Numbered from the stretch's first letter, positions 8,385-17,194 are shown. The stretch: 64,000 nucleotides of DNA from JBQLZQ01 sp052168355 (GCA_052168355.1 JBQLZQ010000059.1:75845-139844); one strand, 5' to 3'. The notes: generated by a model not told the origin, from the letters alone. Numbers and translations: made by a program.

Positions 8385-9808
8385 CGTTTTGCTCCTGTCT
8401 GGATAAGGGATTGGCCGACGGTGAGGTCGGGAAGCGCAGCGGACCCGAAGCCGATGCAGTCGAGCGAGCCGAGGGCAAGGGACCCTTCGACGATCCGCAG
8501 GGCGATGTCGTCGCCGCTCGGCCGGTAGAGGTCGGGGTGGGCGGCCAGAAACCGCGTCCGCTCGTCCGCCGGGGCCGAGGGCATGCCGCCGACGAAATGG
8601 TGGCCGTTCCGCTCCACATGCGCCGCCCCGACGAGGGACGCCATCAGCGTATCCTGCTGAACGCCGAGACCCGGCTGGCAGGTGAGATCCTCGGCGGACA
8701 GGATGGCGGGACGCTGCCGCTCCTCCTCCGCCCACATGGCGGTCCGGGCGCTGTTGACCAGGGCGCGCAGAACACCCTTGCAGCTCTTTACCGATGTTCC
8801 GGCATAGCCCAGGCGCCGCGCCGTCAGCACCGCGCCCTCGTGATCGTCGCTTTCGTCGATGATCGCCGGCACCGGCAGCTCGGCGACCGCGCCCGCATCG
8901 GTCAGCGTGATCTCCCGCGCGAAGGGCTGTTCGACGAACAGCACCGCCCGTGCCATCGATTTCAGATTGGGGTCGGACCGCAGACGATCGAGCAGGTCCC
9001 GCAGCCCGTCGGGCGCGTATTGCTCGTTGGCATCCAGACTGGCCGCGAAACCTGGCGTCAACCGGCCCAGCACCGCGGATATGGCTTCCAGGCGCGACGC
9101 GTCGGCGCCGGGATCGCCCTTCAGCTTGAGCTTGAAGTACCGGCAGCCGGTCTCGGCGACGACCTCCTCCAGGGTCACGGGGCGGCCGTCGATGGGCGCG
9201 TCCGCCGGCCGTTCGGCGGCGGTCAGGGGGGCATCGTAGCCGACCGTATGCCGGACCGCGATGCGCGCCGCCGGCCGCAGCCGGGCCAGATGCCGTCCCA
9301 ACCGGTCCGCGCCCAGATCGGCCGGCGCCAGGGCCGTCATGCCGAACAGATCGCCACGCACGCCGTCGGAAAAACCGCACCCCATGGCCCGGCACAACGC
9401 ATCGATGAGCGCGCATTCGACGAGCGCCGGACCGAACCCGGCAGCCAGAAGCGGCATGCCGTCAGCGGTCAGCGCGTCCGTGACGCGGGAACGCACCGTC
9501 CCCGACAGAGCGGCAAGGCCCGACGCGGGCGCGTCGTCGACCACCGCAACCGCGGCCTGAAGGGACTCCCGCAACTCCGCCACCGTATCCTCGTTCGACA
9601 GGTCCGGTCGCTTGTCGAACCAGCGCGGGACCATGAGCTGGGCGGCCGCCCCCCTGGCGCGGTGTCCGTCGGCGGTTTCCACGTCGACTTCCAGGAATGC
9701 CTGGGGCGCGTCCGTCACCCGCACGTCGCCAAAGCGGAAGGGCAGGCGCAATGGCGTCGGCCGTTCCACGGCACGCGCCTCGACCACGCGGATCGTCGGC
9801 ACGCTCAC
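8381..9808 (-). CDS. Enolase-superfamily protein (MR/MLE type)
   Basis: At 475 residues it is longer than usual for the superfamily. The barrel carries the KxK motif of strand 2 (RYFKLKLKGD), then metal ligands in SLDANEQ, LFVEQPF and IIDESDDHEG, and a further Lys in GTSVKSCKG on strand 6, an arrangement like the muconate-lactonizing/epimerase subgroup rather than the His-Asp dehydratases. It probably abstracts an alpha proton from a carboxylate. GTG 9808 overlaps the upstream isomerase stop (GTGA). The substrate is unknown, but the operon's TTT uptake system points to a sugar acid or similar anion. Confidence 0.85.
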   Translation of the reverse strand: MSVPTIRVVEARAVERPTPLRLPFRFGDVRVTDAPQAFLEVDVETADGHRARGAAAQLMVPRWFDKRPDLSNEDTVAELRESLQAAVAVVDDAPASGLAALSGTVRSRVTDALTADGMPLLAAGFGPALVECALIDALCRAMGCGFSDGVRGDLFGMTALAPADLGADRLGRHLARLRPAARIAVRHTVGYDAPLTAAERPADAPIDGRPVTLEEVVAETGCRYFKLKLKGDPGADASRLEAISAVLGRLTPGFAASLDANEQYAPDGLRDLLDRLRSDPNLKSMARAVLFVEQPFAREITLTDAGAVAELPVPAIIDESDDHEGAVLTARRLGYAGTSVKSCKGVLRALVNSARTAMWAEEERQRPAILSAEDLTCQPGLGVQQDTLMASLVGAAHVERNGHHFVGGMPSAPADERTRFLAAHPDLYRPSGDDIALRIVEGSLALGSLDCIGFGSAALPDLTVGQSLIQTGAKR

Positions 9809-10707
9809 GGCGCGGCCCGCCAGCAGGCGCCGACGGTGGCCGCGCCGATGGCCGCCGTCGTGGTCGCGTCGATCACCGTGGCGAAGGGTTCTATCGCGAG
9901 GGTTCGATCCCAGCCGACCTCTTTCAGGGCCGCCAGGATATCGGGAAACGGATCGTCGCCGGTGCCCGGCGCGCCGCGATTGGTATCGTTGAGCTGCACA
10001 TGCCCGATCAGGCCGGTGGGCACCCACCGGCGGATCAGGTCGGCCACCGCCACGGCCTCGGTCTGGCCGGCGGCGCTGGTATCGATCATGGTCCGGAACG
10101 ACGGCGAGCCTACCTCCTCGACGAGCCGCGCGGCTTCCTCCACGGTGTTCACGAAGCGTGTCTCCTTTCGCGACAGGGGTTCGATGCAATAGGTGACCCC
10201 GGCCTTCTCCGCCGCCTTTGCCACAGGGCCGAAGAAGTCCACCGCACGCGGGATGGCGTCGGCCATCGTCTCGCCGTCCTCGAGCCGCCGCTGGCCTGGA
10301 GAGCCGTGGACCAGCACGTCACCGCCCAGGGCCGCGCACAACCCGACAAGACCGATAAGCACGGCCTGTGTCTCGGACCGGACCGCCGGGTCCGTCGCGG
10401 TCACGGACAGGTCCGGATAGGGGCTCAGAAGCCAGTGCAGACCGGTCACGCCCAACCCCGCCCCCTCGACCGTGTCGCGAATGGCGCGGGCCCGGTCCGG
10501 GTCGATGAGGTGAGGCCGGTCGGCCAGGGTGCCGGGCGCGAGTTCCAGACCGTCATAACCGAGCGCCGCGCAAATGGCCGCCTGTTGCGCAAGGCTCTTG
10601 CCCTCATCGGCCAGAAGCTCGTTGCAGAAGGCAAGGCGCACACCGGCGGCCCGCGTCGGCGGAACGATCCGGCGGGCCGGTGACGACGTTGCGGCGATGC
10701 TGGTCAT
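9805..10707 (-). CDS. Sugar phosphate isomerase/epimerase (TIM barrel), second copy
   Basis: The 300-residue xylose-isomerase-like protein resembles hydroxypyruvate isomerase and 2-keto-inositol-type enzymes. Likely metal ligands lie in TYCIEPLSRKETRFVNT (Glu), RTMIDTSAAG (Asp), IGHVQLNDTNRGAPGTGD (His, Asp) and LAIEPF (Glu). ATG 10707 overlaps the tetR stop as ATGA; an upstream in-frame start lies inside tetR and was rejected. It is not a close duplicate of the isomerase at 5234-6055, so the two probably catalyse different steps of one pathway. Confidence 0.9.
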   Translation of the reverse strand: MTSIAATSSPARRIVPPTRAAGVRLAFCNELLADEGKSLAQQAAICAALGYDGLELAPGTLADRPHLIDPDRARAIRDTVEGAGLGVTGLHWLLSPYPDLSVTATDPAVRSETQAVLIGLVGLCAALGGDVLVHGSPGQRRLEDGETMADAIPRAVDFFGPVAKAAEKAGVTYCIEPLSRKETRFVNTVEEAARLVEEVGSPSFRTMIDTSAAGQTEAVAVADLIRRWVPTGLIGHVQLNDTNRGAPGTGDDPFPDILAALKEVGWDRTLAIEPFATVIDATTTAAIGAATVGACWRAAP

Positions 10708-11369
10708 GGCGTGCCCGTCCGGTGCATCAAGAAGCCCAGGATCATCTCCTCCGCATGGGCGCCCCGTTCCGCGATCCACTCGCCGCCGCCGATGTCGGTC
10801 TGGAAGATCGCCGACAGGGTGTGGACGTTGGACAGCGGGAAGTAGAACAGCGAGGCGATGGACACATACAGCTGCACCGGATCGATCCCGGTGCGGAACA
10901 CCCCCGTCTCCTCGCCCCGTCGCAGGATCGATCGGATCAGCGCCACCAGCGGCGAATGGAGCGCGCTGACATCGGTCAGTGTCCGGATGGTCTGACCGTT
11001 GCGCTGGTTCTCGGTGTTGAGCAGCCGCAGGAACCAGGGATTGGCCCGAAAATGGGCCAGGGTGAACCGGACCAGGGCCCGCATCGCTTCCTCCGGCGCC
11101 ATATGGTCGAGATCGAGCGCCCGTTCGCCGTGACGGATCTGCGCATAGGCCTCGCGCAGAACGGCGGCGTACAAATCTTCCTTGTTGCCGAAGTAGGTGT
11201 AGATCAGCGCCTTGTTGGCGCCCGCCCGCCGCGCGATACGGTCGATGCGGGCGCTGCCGTCGCCGAACTCCGAGAACTCGTCCATCGCCGCCATCAGGAT
11301 GTCCCGTTTCGTGCGTTCGGAGTCCCGGCCACGGGGCGGCGGCGGGGCCATGTTCTTGGCAAGGCTCAT
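10704..11369 (-). CDS. TetR-family transcriptional regulator
   Basis: The 221-residue protein has an N-terminal TetR DNA-binding domain (RTKRDILMAAMDEFSEFG, IDRIARRAGANKALIYTYFGNKEDLYAAVL) and a C-terminal ligand domain. It is embedded in the operon, overlapping both the upstream tctA stop (ATGA) and the downstream isomerase start. Because it is co-transcribed with the genes it probably controls, autoregulation is expected; an imperfect 18-bp palindrome at the operon promoter (14496-14513) is the natural operator candidate. The inducer is probably the transported anion or a metabolite of it. Confidence 0.92.
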   Translation of the reverse strand: MSLAKNMAPPPPRGRDSERTKRDILMAAMDEFSEFGDGSARIDRIARRAGANKALIYTYFGNKEDLYAAVLREAYAQIRHGERALDLDHMAPEEAMRALVRFTLAHFRANPWFLRLLNTENQRNGQTIRTLTDVSALHSPLVALIRSILRRGEETGVFRTGIDPVQLYVSIASLFYFPLSNVHTLSAIFQTDIGGGEWIAERGAHAEEMILGFLMHRTGTP

Positions 11370-12901
11370 CCGCCGTTGCTTTCCTTGCCGCGCCCCAGAC
11401 CGGCGAGGACGCGCCCCGGCAGACGGCGCACCGCCGGCACGCCCATCGCCACGGTCACGGCGATGAGGAGGATGAAGACGACGCTGAGCGGCCGCGTCAC
11501 GAAGGGCGTGATATCGCCGTCGGACAGGGTCAGCCCCCGGCGCAGATTTTTGTCGAGTAGGTCGCCCAGGATGATGCCGAGCACGAGCGGCGCCATCGGA
11601 TAGTCGAGCCGCCGCAGCAGAAACCCGACGAGACCGAAAAAGACCATCACCCAGACATCGAACAGCCGCTGTGTCAGGGCATAGGGGCCGATCACGCACA
11701 GGGCGAAGACGATCGGCATCAGATAGGCCCGCGGGATGCGCAACACCAGTTCGAACACCCGCGACAGGCTGAGCCCCAGGATCACGATGGCCAGGGTGGC
11801 GAACAGCAGCATCACGGCGACCGCGTAGATGAAATCGGGCTGCTCGATCATGATCATCGGCCCCGGCCGGACGCCGTGGATGAACAGCGCGGCGATCAGG
11901 ACCGCGGCCGGCGCCGATCCGGGCACCGCCAGGGTGAGCGCCGGGATCAGCGCGCCCGGGACCACCGCGCTGTTGCCCGTCTCCGCCGCTATCAGCCCTT
12001 CCAGCGACCCCTTGCCGTACTGGGATTTCTCGCCGCTGGCCCGGCGGGCGGCGGCATAGGACGCCCAGGCACCGATATCCTCGCCGACGCCGGGAATGAT
12101 CCCCACCAGAGTGCCGATGATGCCCGAGCGGCCGATGGTCACCTTGTAGAGCCACAGATCGCGAAGCCGCGGGAGGGAGCGCCGCTCCACGGCCGTGTTT
12201 CGCGTCAGGCGGGCGGCCGGGTTGAACATGACCGTCAGCACCTCGGCGAAACCGAAGGCGCCGACCATCGCCGGGATCAGTCCGATCCCGCCATTGAGGG
12301 CGTCGATACCGAAGGAAAACCGCACATGGGCATGGATGCCCTCGCTGCCGATGGTCGCCACCATCAGCCCGAGAATGCCGGCGATATAGCCTTTGAGCGG
12401 CGCCGTTCCGCCGGTCAACTGGCCGGAGATGACGATACCGAACACGGCGAGCCAAAAGTACTCGAACGACCCGAACCGGAGCGCCGCCTCCGCCAGCAGC
12501 GGGGCCAGGGCGACCAGCATGACGATGCCGACCAGGGTGCCCATCGCCGACCCCGCCGTCGCCAAACCCATGGCATAGGCCGCCCGCCCCTGCCGGGCCA
12601 GCGGGTATCCGTCGAGCGCGGTGGCGGCGCTGGCCGGGGTGCCGGGGATATTGAGCAGGATGGCGCTGCGCGACCCGCCATAGATCGCGCCCACATACAT
12701 GCAGATCAGCACCAGGATCGCGGTTTCGCGCGGCAGCGTGTAGGTGAGCGTGGTCAGGAGCGCCACGCCCATCGTCGCGGTTAGCCCGGGCAGCCCGCCC
12801 ACGATGATGCCGAGCAGCGTGGCCCACAGCACATGGAAGGCCGATTGCGCGGTGGCCAGCGCTCCGAAGGCGTCGATCAGGCGATCCAACGCCTCCATCA
12901 C
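11366..12901 (-). CDS. tctA: TTT transporter large membrane subunit TctA
   Basis: A 511-residue TctA-family permease of a tripartite tricarboxylate-type transporter. Hallmarks are the N-terminal GIIVGGLPGLTATMG loop, YVGAIYGGSRSAILLNIPGTPASAATALDGYPLA, and the second-half repeat GIIPGVGEDIGAW with VPGSAPAAVL. About twelve membrane segments are expected. GTG 12901 overlaps the tctB stop; ATG 12898 is an alternative. It takes up a carboxylate delivered by the periplasmic TctC protein using an ion gradient. It is followed by tetR with an ATGA overlap. Confidence 0.95.
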   Translation of the reverse strand: MMEALDRLIDAFGALATAQSAFHVLWATLLGIIVGGLPGLTATMGVALLTTLTYTLPRETAILVLICMYVGAIYGGSRSAILLNIPGTPASAATALDGYPLARQGRAAYAMGLATAGSAMGTLVGIVMLVALAPLLAEAALRFGSFEYFWLAVFGIVISGQLTGGTAPLKGYIAGILGLMVATIGSEGIHAHVRFSFGIDALNGGIGLIPAMVGAFGFAEVLTVMFNPAARLTRNTAVERRSLPRLRDLWLYKVTIGRSGIIGTLVGIIPGVGEDIGAWASYAAARRASGEKSQYGKGSLEGLIAAETGNSAVVPGALIPALTLAVPGSAPAAVLIAALFIHGVRPGPMIMIEQPDFIYAVAVMLLFATLAIVILGLSLSRVFELVLRIPRAYLMPIVFALCVIGPYALTQRLFDVWVMVFFGLVGFLLRRLDYPMAPLVLGIILGDLLDKNLRRGLTLSDGDITPFVTRPLSVVFILLIAVTVAMGVPAVRRLPGRVLAGLGRGKESNGG

Positions 12902-13386
12902 GGCAGCCTGACCAGAAATCCGTAGCGAAACAGCGCGCTGATCCCGACGGCCACGGCGGCGGCGACAATGGCCGCCAGAACGGCGCGCCGGATCAGCACC
13001 GCCCGCGGCGCCGTCCGGTCAAGACCAAAGGCGGCGATAAACGCGAAAATGAAGAGCCCCGTCGCCAACGGAAACGGGACCGCCCCGACCAGGCCCAGGG
13101 CGTAGACGACGCACAAGGCCGCCGCCGCCGCGCAGCGCCGCCAGGATCCTGCCGTCTCGCTGCCGGACCCCAACCGCGCCGCCCAGCTTTGGGCGAACAG
13201 CAGCCCGGCGCACAGCATCAGCGCCACGCCCAGAATGCAGGGGACCAGCCCCGGAATGCTGGCCGGGTGGATCTGCCGGATCTCCAGCCGATCCATGGTC
13301 CAGCCACCGTAAAGGGAGGCCGCGCCCAACGCGAACAGGGCTGGCGCCAGCCACAGATCGGCGCGATGCGTCGTGGACTGCGTCAT
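12898..13386 (-). CDS. tctB: TTT transporter small membrane subunit TctB
   Basis: The 162-residue protein has about four hydrophobic segments, as expected for TctB, with the characteristic early pattern of a first helix followed by a short loop holding HPASIPGLVPCILG. I start it at ATG 13386, because an alternative ATG at 13425 lies in the loop of a strong hairpin (13409-13439) that separates tctC from tctB. Neither start has a strong ribosome binding site. The stop overlaps the tctA start. TctB sequences are poorly conserved; position and topology carry the call. Confidence 0.85.
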   Translation of the reverse strand: MTQSTTHRADLWLAPALFALGAASLYGGWTMDRLEIRQIHPASIPGLVPCILGVALMLCAGLLFAQSWAARLGSGSETAGSWRRCAAAAALCVVYALGLVGAVPFPLATGLFIFAFIAAFGLDRTAPRAVLIRRAVLAAIVAAAVAVGISALFRYGFLVRLP

Positions 13387-13408
13387 TGTTCGAAGGATCC
13401 CGGGGCGA

Positions 13409-13439
13409 CGCCCGGTTGCTGTCATACCGCAACCGGGCG
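13409..13439. repeat. Strong intercistronic hairpin between tctC and tctB
   Basis: Two perfect 11-base arms (CGCCCGGTTGC and its complement) flank a nine-base loop, directly after the tctC stop. There is no U-tract on the transcript, so it is more likely a 3'-end stabiliser or partial attenuator than a full terminator; tctB and tctA have no other obvious promoter. Confidence 0.7.
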
Positions 13440-13450
13440 CCGATCCATCA

Positions 13451-14470
13451 TCAGTTGCCGGTTTCGGTCATGGAGGCGCAGTCGATGCCGATTTCGGACG
13501 GATCCAACACGGCCTCGCCGCGCGTGACCCGGGCGCAAGCCTCGGCAATGACCACGGGCATGGCGCGGTCGCGCGCGTCCGCTCCGTAGCTCGGATCGAA
13601 CACCGCGCCCCGCTCAGTCGCATAGGACTGCAGTTCCGGCGACGTCATCACGGCGTCCCTCCACGCCGCGTCGACGGTTTCATAGACCTCGTCGGGCGCG
13701 CCCTTCGGGATGAAGATGCCGAAATAGTCCGCGCTCACATGCATGTCGGGCAGCCAGTCGAGGATCGACGGGATTGGATCGAGGCCCTCAACGGTCAACG
13801 GCCGGTCGGACAGCACGGCCAACGCCCGCAGCTTGCCGCCCCGGATCATTTCCGTCTGCTCGACGGCAAGCTGGGTGGTGGCCACCACCTCGCCGCCGGC
13901 CGCCGCGATCACCGCCGGGTTGCCGCCATCATAGGCGACCATGCGGGCGTTCAATTCGCCGGCGGCCTCCTTGATCGCCGCCAGGGCCATGCCGCCCGAG
14001 GAGTTGACGCCGGCCGTGCCGACGGTGACGGACGATCCGCTTTCCTGCATGGCGGCCAGCAGTTCGCCGAAATCCTGATAGGGCGAGTCGGCATTGACGC
14101 TGACCACCGGCACGTTGGCGACATGCAGATAGATCGCGTAATCGTCGATCGAGGTGTCCTCGATCAGCCCGGTGACCGCGTAGGTGGCGTTGTTGGCGAT
14201 GGCGTTGGCGGTCCAGGTATAGCCGTCGCGCGGCGCGTCCAGCGCCGCCTTGGTGCCGATGGACCCCGAGGCGCCGGGCTGGTTGACGACCACGATCTGG
14301 GCGTCCAGCGCCTCCTCCAAGATCGGGGCGACGACCCGCGTCACCTGATCGGTGGACCCGCCGGCCGACCACGGGACGATGATGTTGATGGGCTTTTCCG
14401 GCTGCCACTGGGCGAAGGCCGGGACCGCGACGGCGCACAAGGCAAGCGGCAGGATGAGTTTCTTGAGCAT
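13451..14470 (-). CDS. tctC: TTT transporter periplasmic solute-binding protein TctC
   Basis: The 339-residue protein starts with a signal peptide (MLKKLILPLALCAVAVPAFAQ) and shows the Bug/TctC fold: QPEKPINIIVPWSAGGSTDQVTR, the VVNQPGASGSIGTKAAL loop and a second domain ending in conserved Cys residues (EACARV, IDCAS). It captures a carboxylated ligand in the periplasm for TctAB. ATG 14470 follows GGGAGGA. As the first gene of the operon it carries its own promoter with a palindromic operator, and is followed by a hairpin that probably raises its mRNA relative to tctBA. Confidence 0.95.
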   Translation of the reverse strand: MLKKLILPLALCAVAVPAFAQWQPEKPINIIVPWSAGGSTDQVTRVVAPILEEALDAQIVVVNQPGASGSIGTKAALDAPRDGYTWTANAIANNATYAVTGLIEDTSIDDYAIYLHVANVPVVSVNADSPYQDFGELLAAMQESGSSVTVGTAGVNSSGGMALAAIKEAAGELNARMVAYDGGNPAVIAAAGGEVVATTQLAVEQTEMIRGGKLRALAVLSDRPLTVEGLDPIPSILDWLPDMHVSADYFGIFIPKGAPDEVYETVDAAWRDAVMTSPELQSYATERGAVFDPSYGADARDRAMPVVIAEACARVTRGEAVLDPSEIGIDCASMTETGN

Positions 14471-14495
14471 GTGTCCTCCCATGGACTTATGTTTG

Positions 14496-14513
14496 TAACT
14501 GACTGGTTAGTTA
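14496..14513. promoter_or_regulatory. TetR-type operator candidate upstream of tctC
   Basis: TAACTGACTGGTTAGTTA is an imperfect palindrome with 14 of 18 positions symmetric, of the size and shape of TetR operators. It overlaps the proposed -10 box and lies 26 bases before the tctC ATG. The regulator is most likely the TetR encoded within the same operon (10704-11369). Confidence 0.6.
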
Positions 14514-14539
14514 TGCCGGAGCGACCCTCCGATCGTCAA
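14510..14539 (-). promoter_or_regulatory. Putative promoter of the tctC-led operon
   Basis: On the minus strand a TTGACG -35 (14539-14534) is spaced 18 bases from a CATAAC -10 (14515-14510). The -10 runs into the palindrome at 14496-14513, so a repressor bound there would block polymerase. The assignment is by consensus only. Confidence 0.45.
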
Positions 14540-14660
14540 GAGGGGCACCGTCGAATGACCCCGGTAGGCCTTTGACCGCCGCCGGAACGGCGCTATCCCT
14601 GGCGTCCCACCGCTTGTGGGGTTCACCGAGACTTTCCTCCCTTGCACCCAGGGTCCCCCA

Positions 14661-15563
14661 ATGGATCTCAGACAGCTTACTTACTTCCTCAAGATCGCGG
14701 AGCGGCGGAGCATTACGGAGGCCGCGGCCGAGCTTAATGTCACCCAGCCGACCCTGACCAAGAGCATGAAGCTTCTGGAACAGGAGTTGGGCGTCGACCT
14801 GTTTCAACGGCTGCCGCGTGGCGTCGATCTGACCGAGTACGGGCGCCGGCTGGTTGGCCACGCCCAGGCCGTGCGGGTCCGCATCGACGACGCGGTGGGA
14901 GAGTTGGAGGCGCTGCGCGACGGCCATCGCGGTCATGTCACCATCGGCGCCGGCCCGGCATGGCTGCGCCGGCATCTGCCGCTTGCCGTCTCCCGTGCCC
15001 TCGAGGCAAGGCCCGGCATCCGGGTCAGGGTGGTGGGCGGGTTTGACGAAGCGCTGCTGCGGGGCCTGCGCCACGGCGATCTCGATTTCGTCGTCGCCGA
15101 GTTGCCCTGGCCCCAGGGCGACGACCTTGAGATCGAGACCCTGTCTTCCGATCGGCTTTGCGTCTGCTGCCGCGCCGGCCACCCTCTGGCCGGCCGCGAC
15201 GACACGGGGCCGTGCGACCTGCTGGCTTATCCCTGGGTCCTGCCGGTTCAGGCAACCCGCGCCCGGCAACGGCTCGACGCGCTGTTCGCGGCAGGCAACA
15301 TGACGCCTCCCGAGCCGGCCGTCGAAACGGATTCCATGGCCTTCATCCTGGCAGCGGTCGGCAGCTCCGATGCATTGACCTACACCACCGCCACGACCAT
15401 GAGCCTGCCGGAGGGCCGCGGCCTTGTCGTCCTGCCCTCCTCGGTAATGGCGGCGGACCGGGGGGCCGGCATCATACAGCGCAAAGGTGCGGCCCTTCCA
15501 GCGGCTGCCGGGGCGATCATCGACGCGTTGCGCGCCGTGTGCCGGGCCGACCCCCATAACTGA
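14661..15563 (+). CDS. LysR-family transcriptional regulator
   Basis: A 300-residue LysR protein: the winged HTH spans residues 1-60 (MDLRQLTYFLKIAERRSITEAAAELNVTQP is typical), with a periplasmic-binding-like effector domain after residue 90. ATG 14661 is the canonical start; an in-frame ATG at 14616 adds a non-homologous leader. It is divergent from the TTT operon and upstream of the ABC/sulfatase genes on the same strand, so it could regulate either, and probably the downstream cluster. The effector domain contains LCVCCRAGHPLAG, usual for the family. Confidence 0.92.
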   Translation: MDLRQLTYFLKIAERRSITEAAAELNVTQPTLTKSMKLLEQELGVDLFQRLPRGVDLTEYGRRLVGHAQAVRVRIDDAVGELEALRDGHRGHVTIGAGPAWLRRHLPLAVSRALEARPGIRVRVVGGFDEALLRGLRHGDLDFVVAELPWPQGDDLEIETLSSDRLCVCCRAGHPLAGRDDTGPCDLLAYPWVLPVQATRARQRLDALFAAGNMTPPEPAVETDSMAFILAAVGSSDALTYTTATTMSLPEGRGLVVLPSSVMAADRGAGIIQRKGAALPAAAGAIIDALRAVCRADPHN

Positions 15564-15632
15564 CACTCCTGCCGGCCAGGCCCAGATTTGTCATGAACAG
15601 TGGCTATGGATTAAGCAAAAGAAGTTAGTTGT

Positions 15633-15653
15633 TGGCATGTCGAACTCATGCCA
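15633..15653. promoter_or_regulatory. 7-bp-arm inverted repeat upstream of the ABC/sulfatase operon
   Basis: TGGCATG and CATGCCA are separated by seven bases, in the 252-base gap between the LysR gene and the solute-binding-protein gene. No U-tract follows, so an operator is more likely than a terminator. The binding regulator is unknown. The rest of the gap holds nothing else I can support apart from the GGAGGAG site at 15801-15807. Confidence 0.45.
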
Positions 15654-15815
15654 GCCTGGGATGCGAAGAAAAAACAAGATCACCGAAAGCCGGTCCCGCG
15701 CCCGCACGCCTCAGTGTTCCGCTGTTCCGGCCAGTGGGTTTTCCCAAGGCTGCTTCAGCTTGAGCAACCAGGCCGACGCACCGGTGATCGGATATCTGCA
15801 GGAGGAGAAAGACCC

Positions 15816-17174
15816 ATGGCATCCCCGCACCATTTTTCCGCGCGGGCGCAACGACTGGCCCTCGCCACGGCAACAGCGATGCTGGTGCTGACCGGCGCCG
15901 CGACGGCCCAGGATTCGGTCGCCCCGATCACCATCGTCATCAACCAGTCACCCTGGTTCGAGGGCTTCCGCAACGTGGTCGAGGCCTATGAGGAGGAGAC
16001 CGGCAACACGGTCGAACTTGACGTCAACCCCTTCGCCGGCAGCCTGGAGAAGCAGCGCGCGGCCGTGCGTTCGGAGGAAAGCCCGTACGATATCCTGATC
16101 ATGAACGCCGGGTTCTATCCGGAGTTCTATCATGGCGGCTTCGTCAAGCCGTTGCAGGAGATCGATCCCGGTTTCGAACTGGATGACGCGGTCTACACCT
16201 TCGACGATTCCGTCTATTTCGACGCGGCGACCGGGACCACCAACCCGGACACCGGCTTGCTGATGTCGGTGCCGATCAACCCCAACATCCCGCTGCTGTT
16301 CTACCGCGCCGACCTCTACGCCGAACTCGGTCTCGAGGTTCCCGAAACCTTCGACCAGCTGTTGGCCAACGCCAAGGCGATCCACAGCCCGCCGGAGCGA
16401 TACGGCATCGTGCAGCGCGGCGCGCGGGAAACCTTCGCCGTCACCTACGACTTTTTCCCCTACCTGTGGGGTTTCGGCGGCGACTTCTTCGAAGATCAGA
16501 AGACCGCGGACTACGACATCGTCATCAACAACGAGCGCGGCAAGACCGCACTGGACTACTATCTGCAGTTGGCCGAGGTGGCCGGCCATCCGCAGACGGC
16601 CGGGCAAAGCCAGAGCCAGGTGATCCAGAACATGCTGACCGGCAAGGCCGGCAACATCATCGTGGTGATCGCGGCCTGGCCGCAGATGGACGACCCCAAC
16701 AAGTCGATGGTGCCGGGCGCCGTCGGCTTCGCCGTGCCGCCCCATGCCGAGGGGTATGAGTCGGCGCCGCCGCTTGGCCATTGGCTGGGGGGCATTCCGC
16801 ACAATATCCCCGAGGAGCGACAGCAGGCGGCGCTGGCCTTTCTCGACTGGTTCCAGACCTATGACGCGCAGAAGACCTACGCCGAGGGCGGCGGGCCGCC
16901 TGTGCGCGAGGACGTGCTGCGCTCGGACATGGCCGAACAGGAGGAATTCCGCTGGATGCCGGCGCTGGCGGACGGCCTGGCGTCGACGCGCTCGACCTTC
17001 ACCTTCCCGGAGAGCGCCGAGGTGCTGGCGATTACGGAGTTGCGCCTGAATCAGGCCATTTCCGGTGAACTGGGTTCCGCCCAGGCGCTCAACCTGATGG
17101 CCGAGGAGATCGCCAAGGTGATGAGGGACGCCGGCTACGAGACCAGCCTGCTCGAACCCCTGCCGGAAAACTGA
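15816..17174 (+). CDS. ABC transporter sugar/polyol solute-binding protein
   Basis: The 452-residue protein has a Sec signal peptide (cleavage near GAATAQ) and the family 1 extracellular binding-protein pattern: WFEGFRNVVEAYEEETGNTVELD, YDILIMNAGFYPEF, PINPNIPLLFYRADLYAELGL and a GAVGFAVPPH segment. ATG 15816 follows GGAGGAG. It heads an operon with two permeases and a sulfatase, so the ligand may be a sulfated sugar or polyol. A short inverted repeat spans its stop codon and the gap to the permease. Confidence 0.93.
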   Translation: MASPHHFSARAQRLALATATAMLVLTGAATAQDSVAPITIVINQSPWFEGFRNVVEAYEEETGNTVELDVNPFAGSLEKQRAAVRSEESPYDILIMNAGFYPEFYHGGFVKPLQEIDPGFELDDAVYTFDDSVYFDAATGTTNPDTGLLMSVPINPNIPLLFYRADLYAELGLEVPETFDQLLANAKAIHSPPERYGIVQRGARETFAVTYDFFPYLWGFGGDFFEDQKTADYDIVINNERGKTALDYYLQLAEVAGHPQTAGQSQSQVIQNMLTGKAGNIIVVIAAWPQMDDPNKSMVPGAVGFAVPPHAEGYESAPPLGHWLGGIPHNIPEERQQAALAFLDWFQTYDAQKTYAEGGGPPVREDVLRSDMAEQEEFRWMPALADGLASTRSTFTFPESAEVLAITELRLNQAISGELGSAQALNLMAEEIAKVMRDAGYETSLLEPLPEN

Positions 17175-17194
17175 GACCATCGGCGACCGGTCTC
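17173..17194. repeat. Inverted repeat after the solute-binding-protein gene
   Basis: GAGACC and GGTCTC arms are separated by ten bases and begin within the stop codon. The stem is short (6 bp), so on its own it is weak evidence, but it occupies the same place as hairpins after the other four binding-protein genes of this window. Confidence 0.4.

Noticed and set aside
15564..15815. Possible small gene or tRNA in the 252-base gap before the ABC binding protein
   Set aside because: No cloverleaf and no frame with a ribosome site beyond a leader extension of the binding protein that lacks a signal-peptide pattern.
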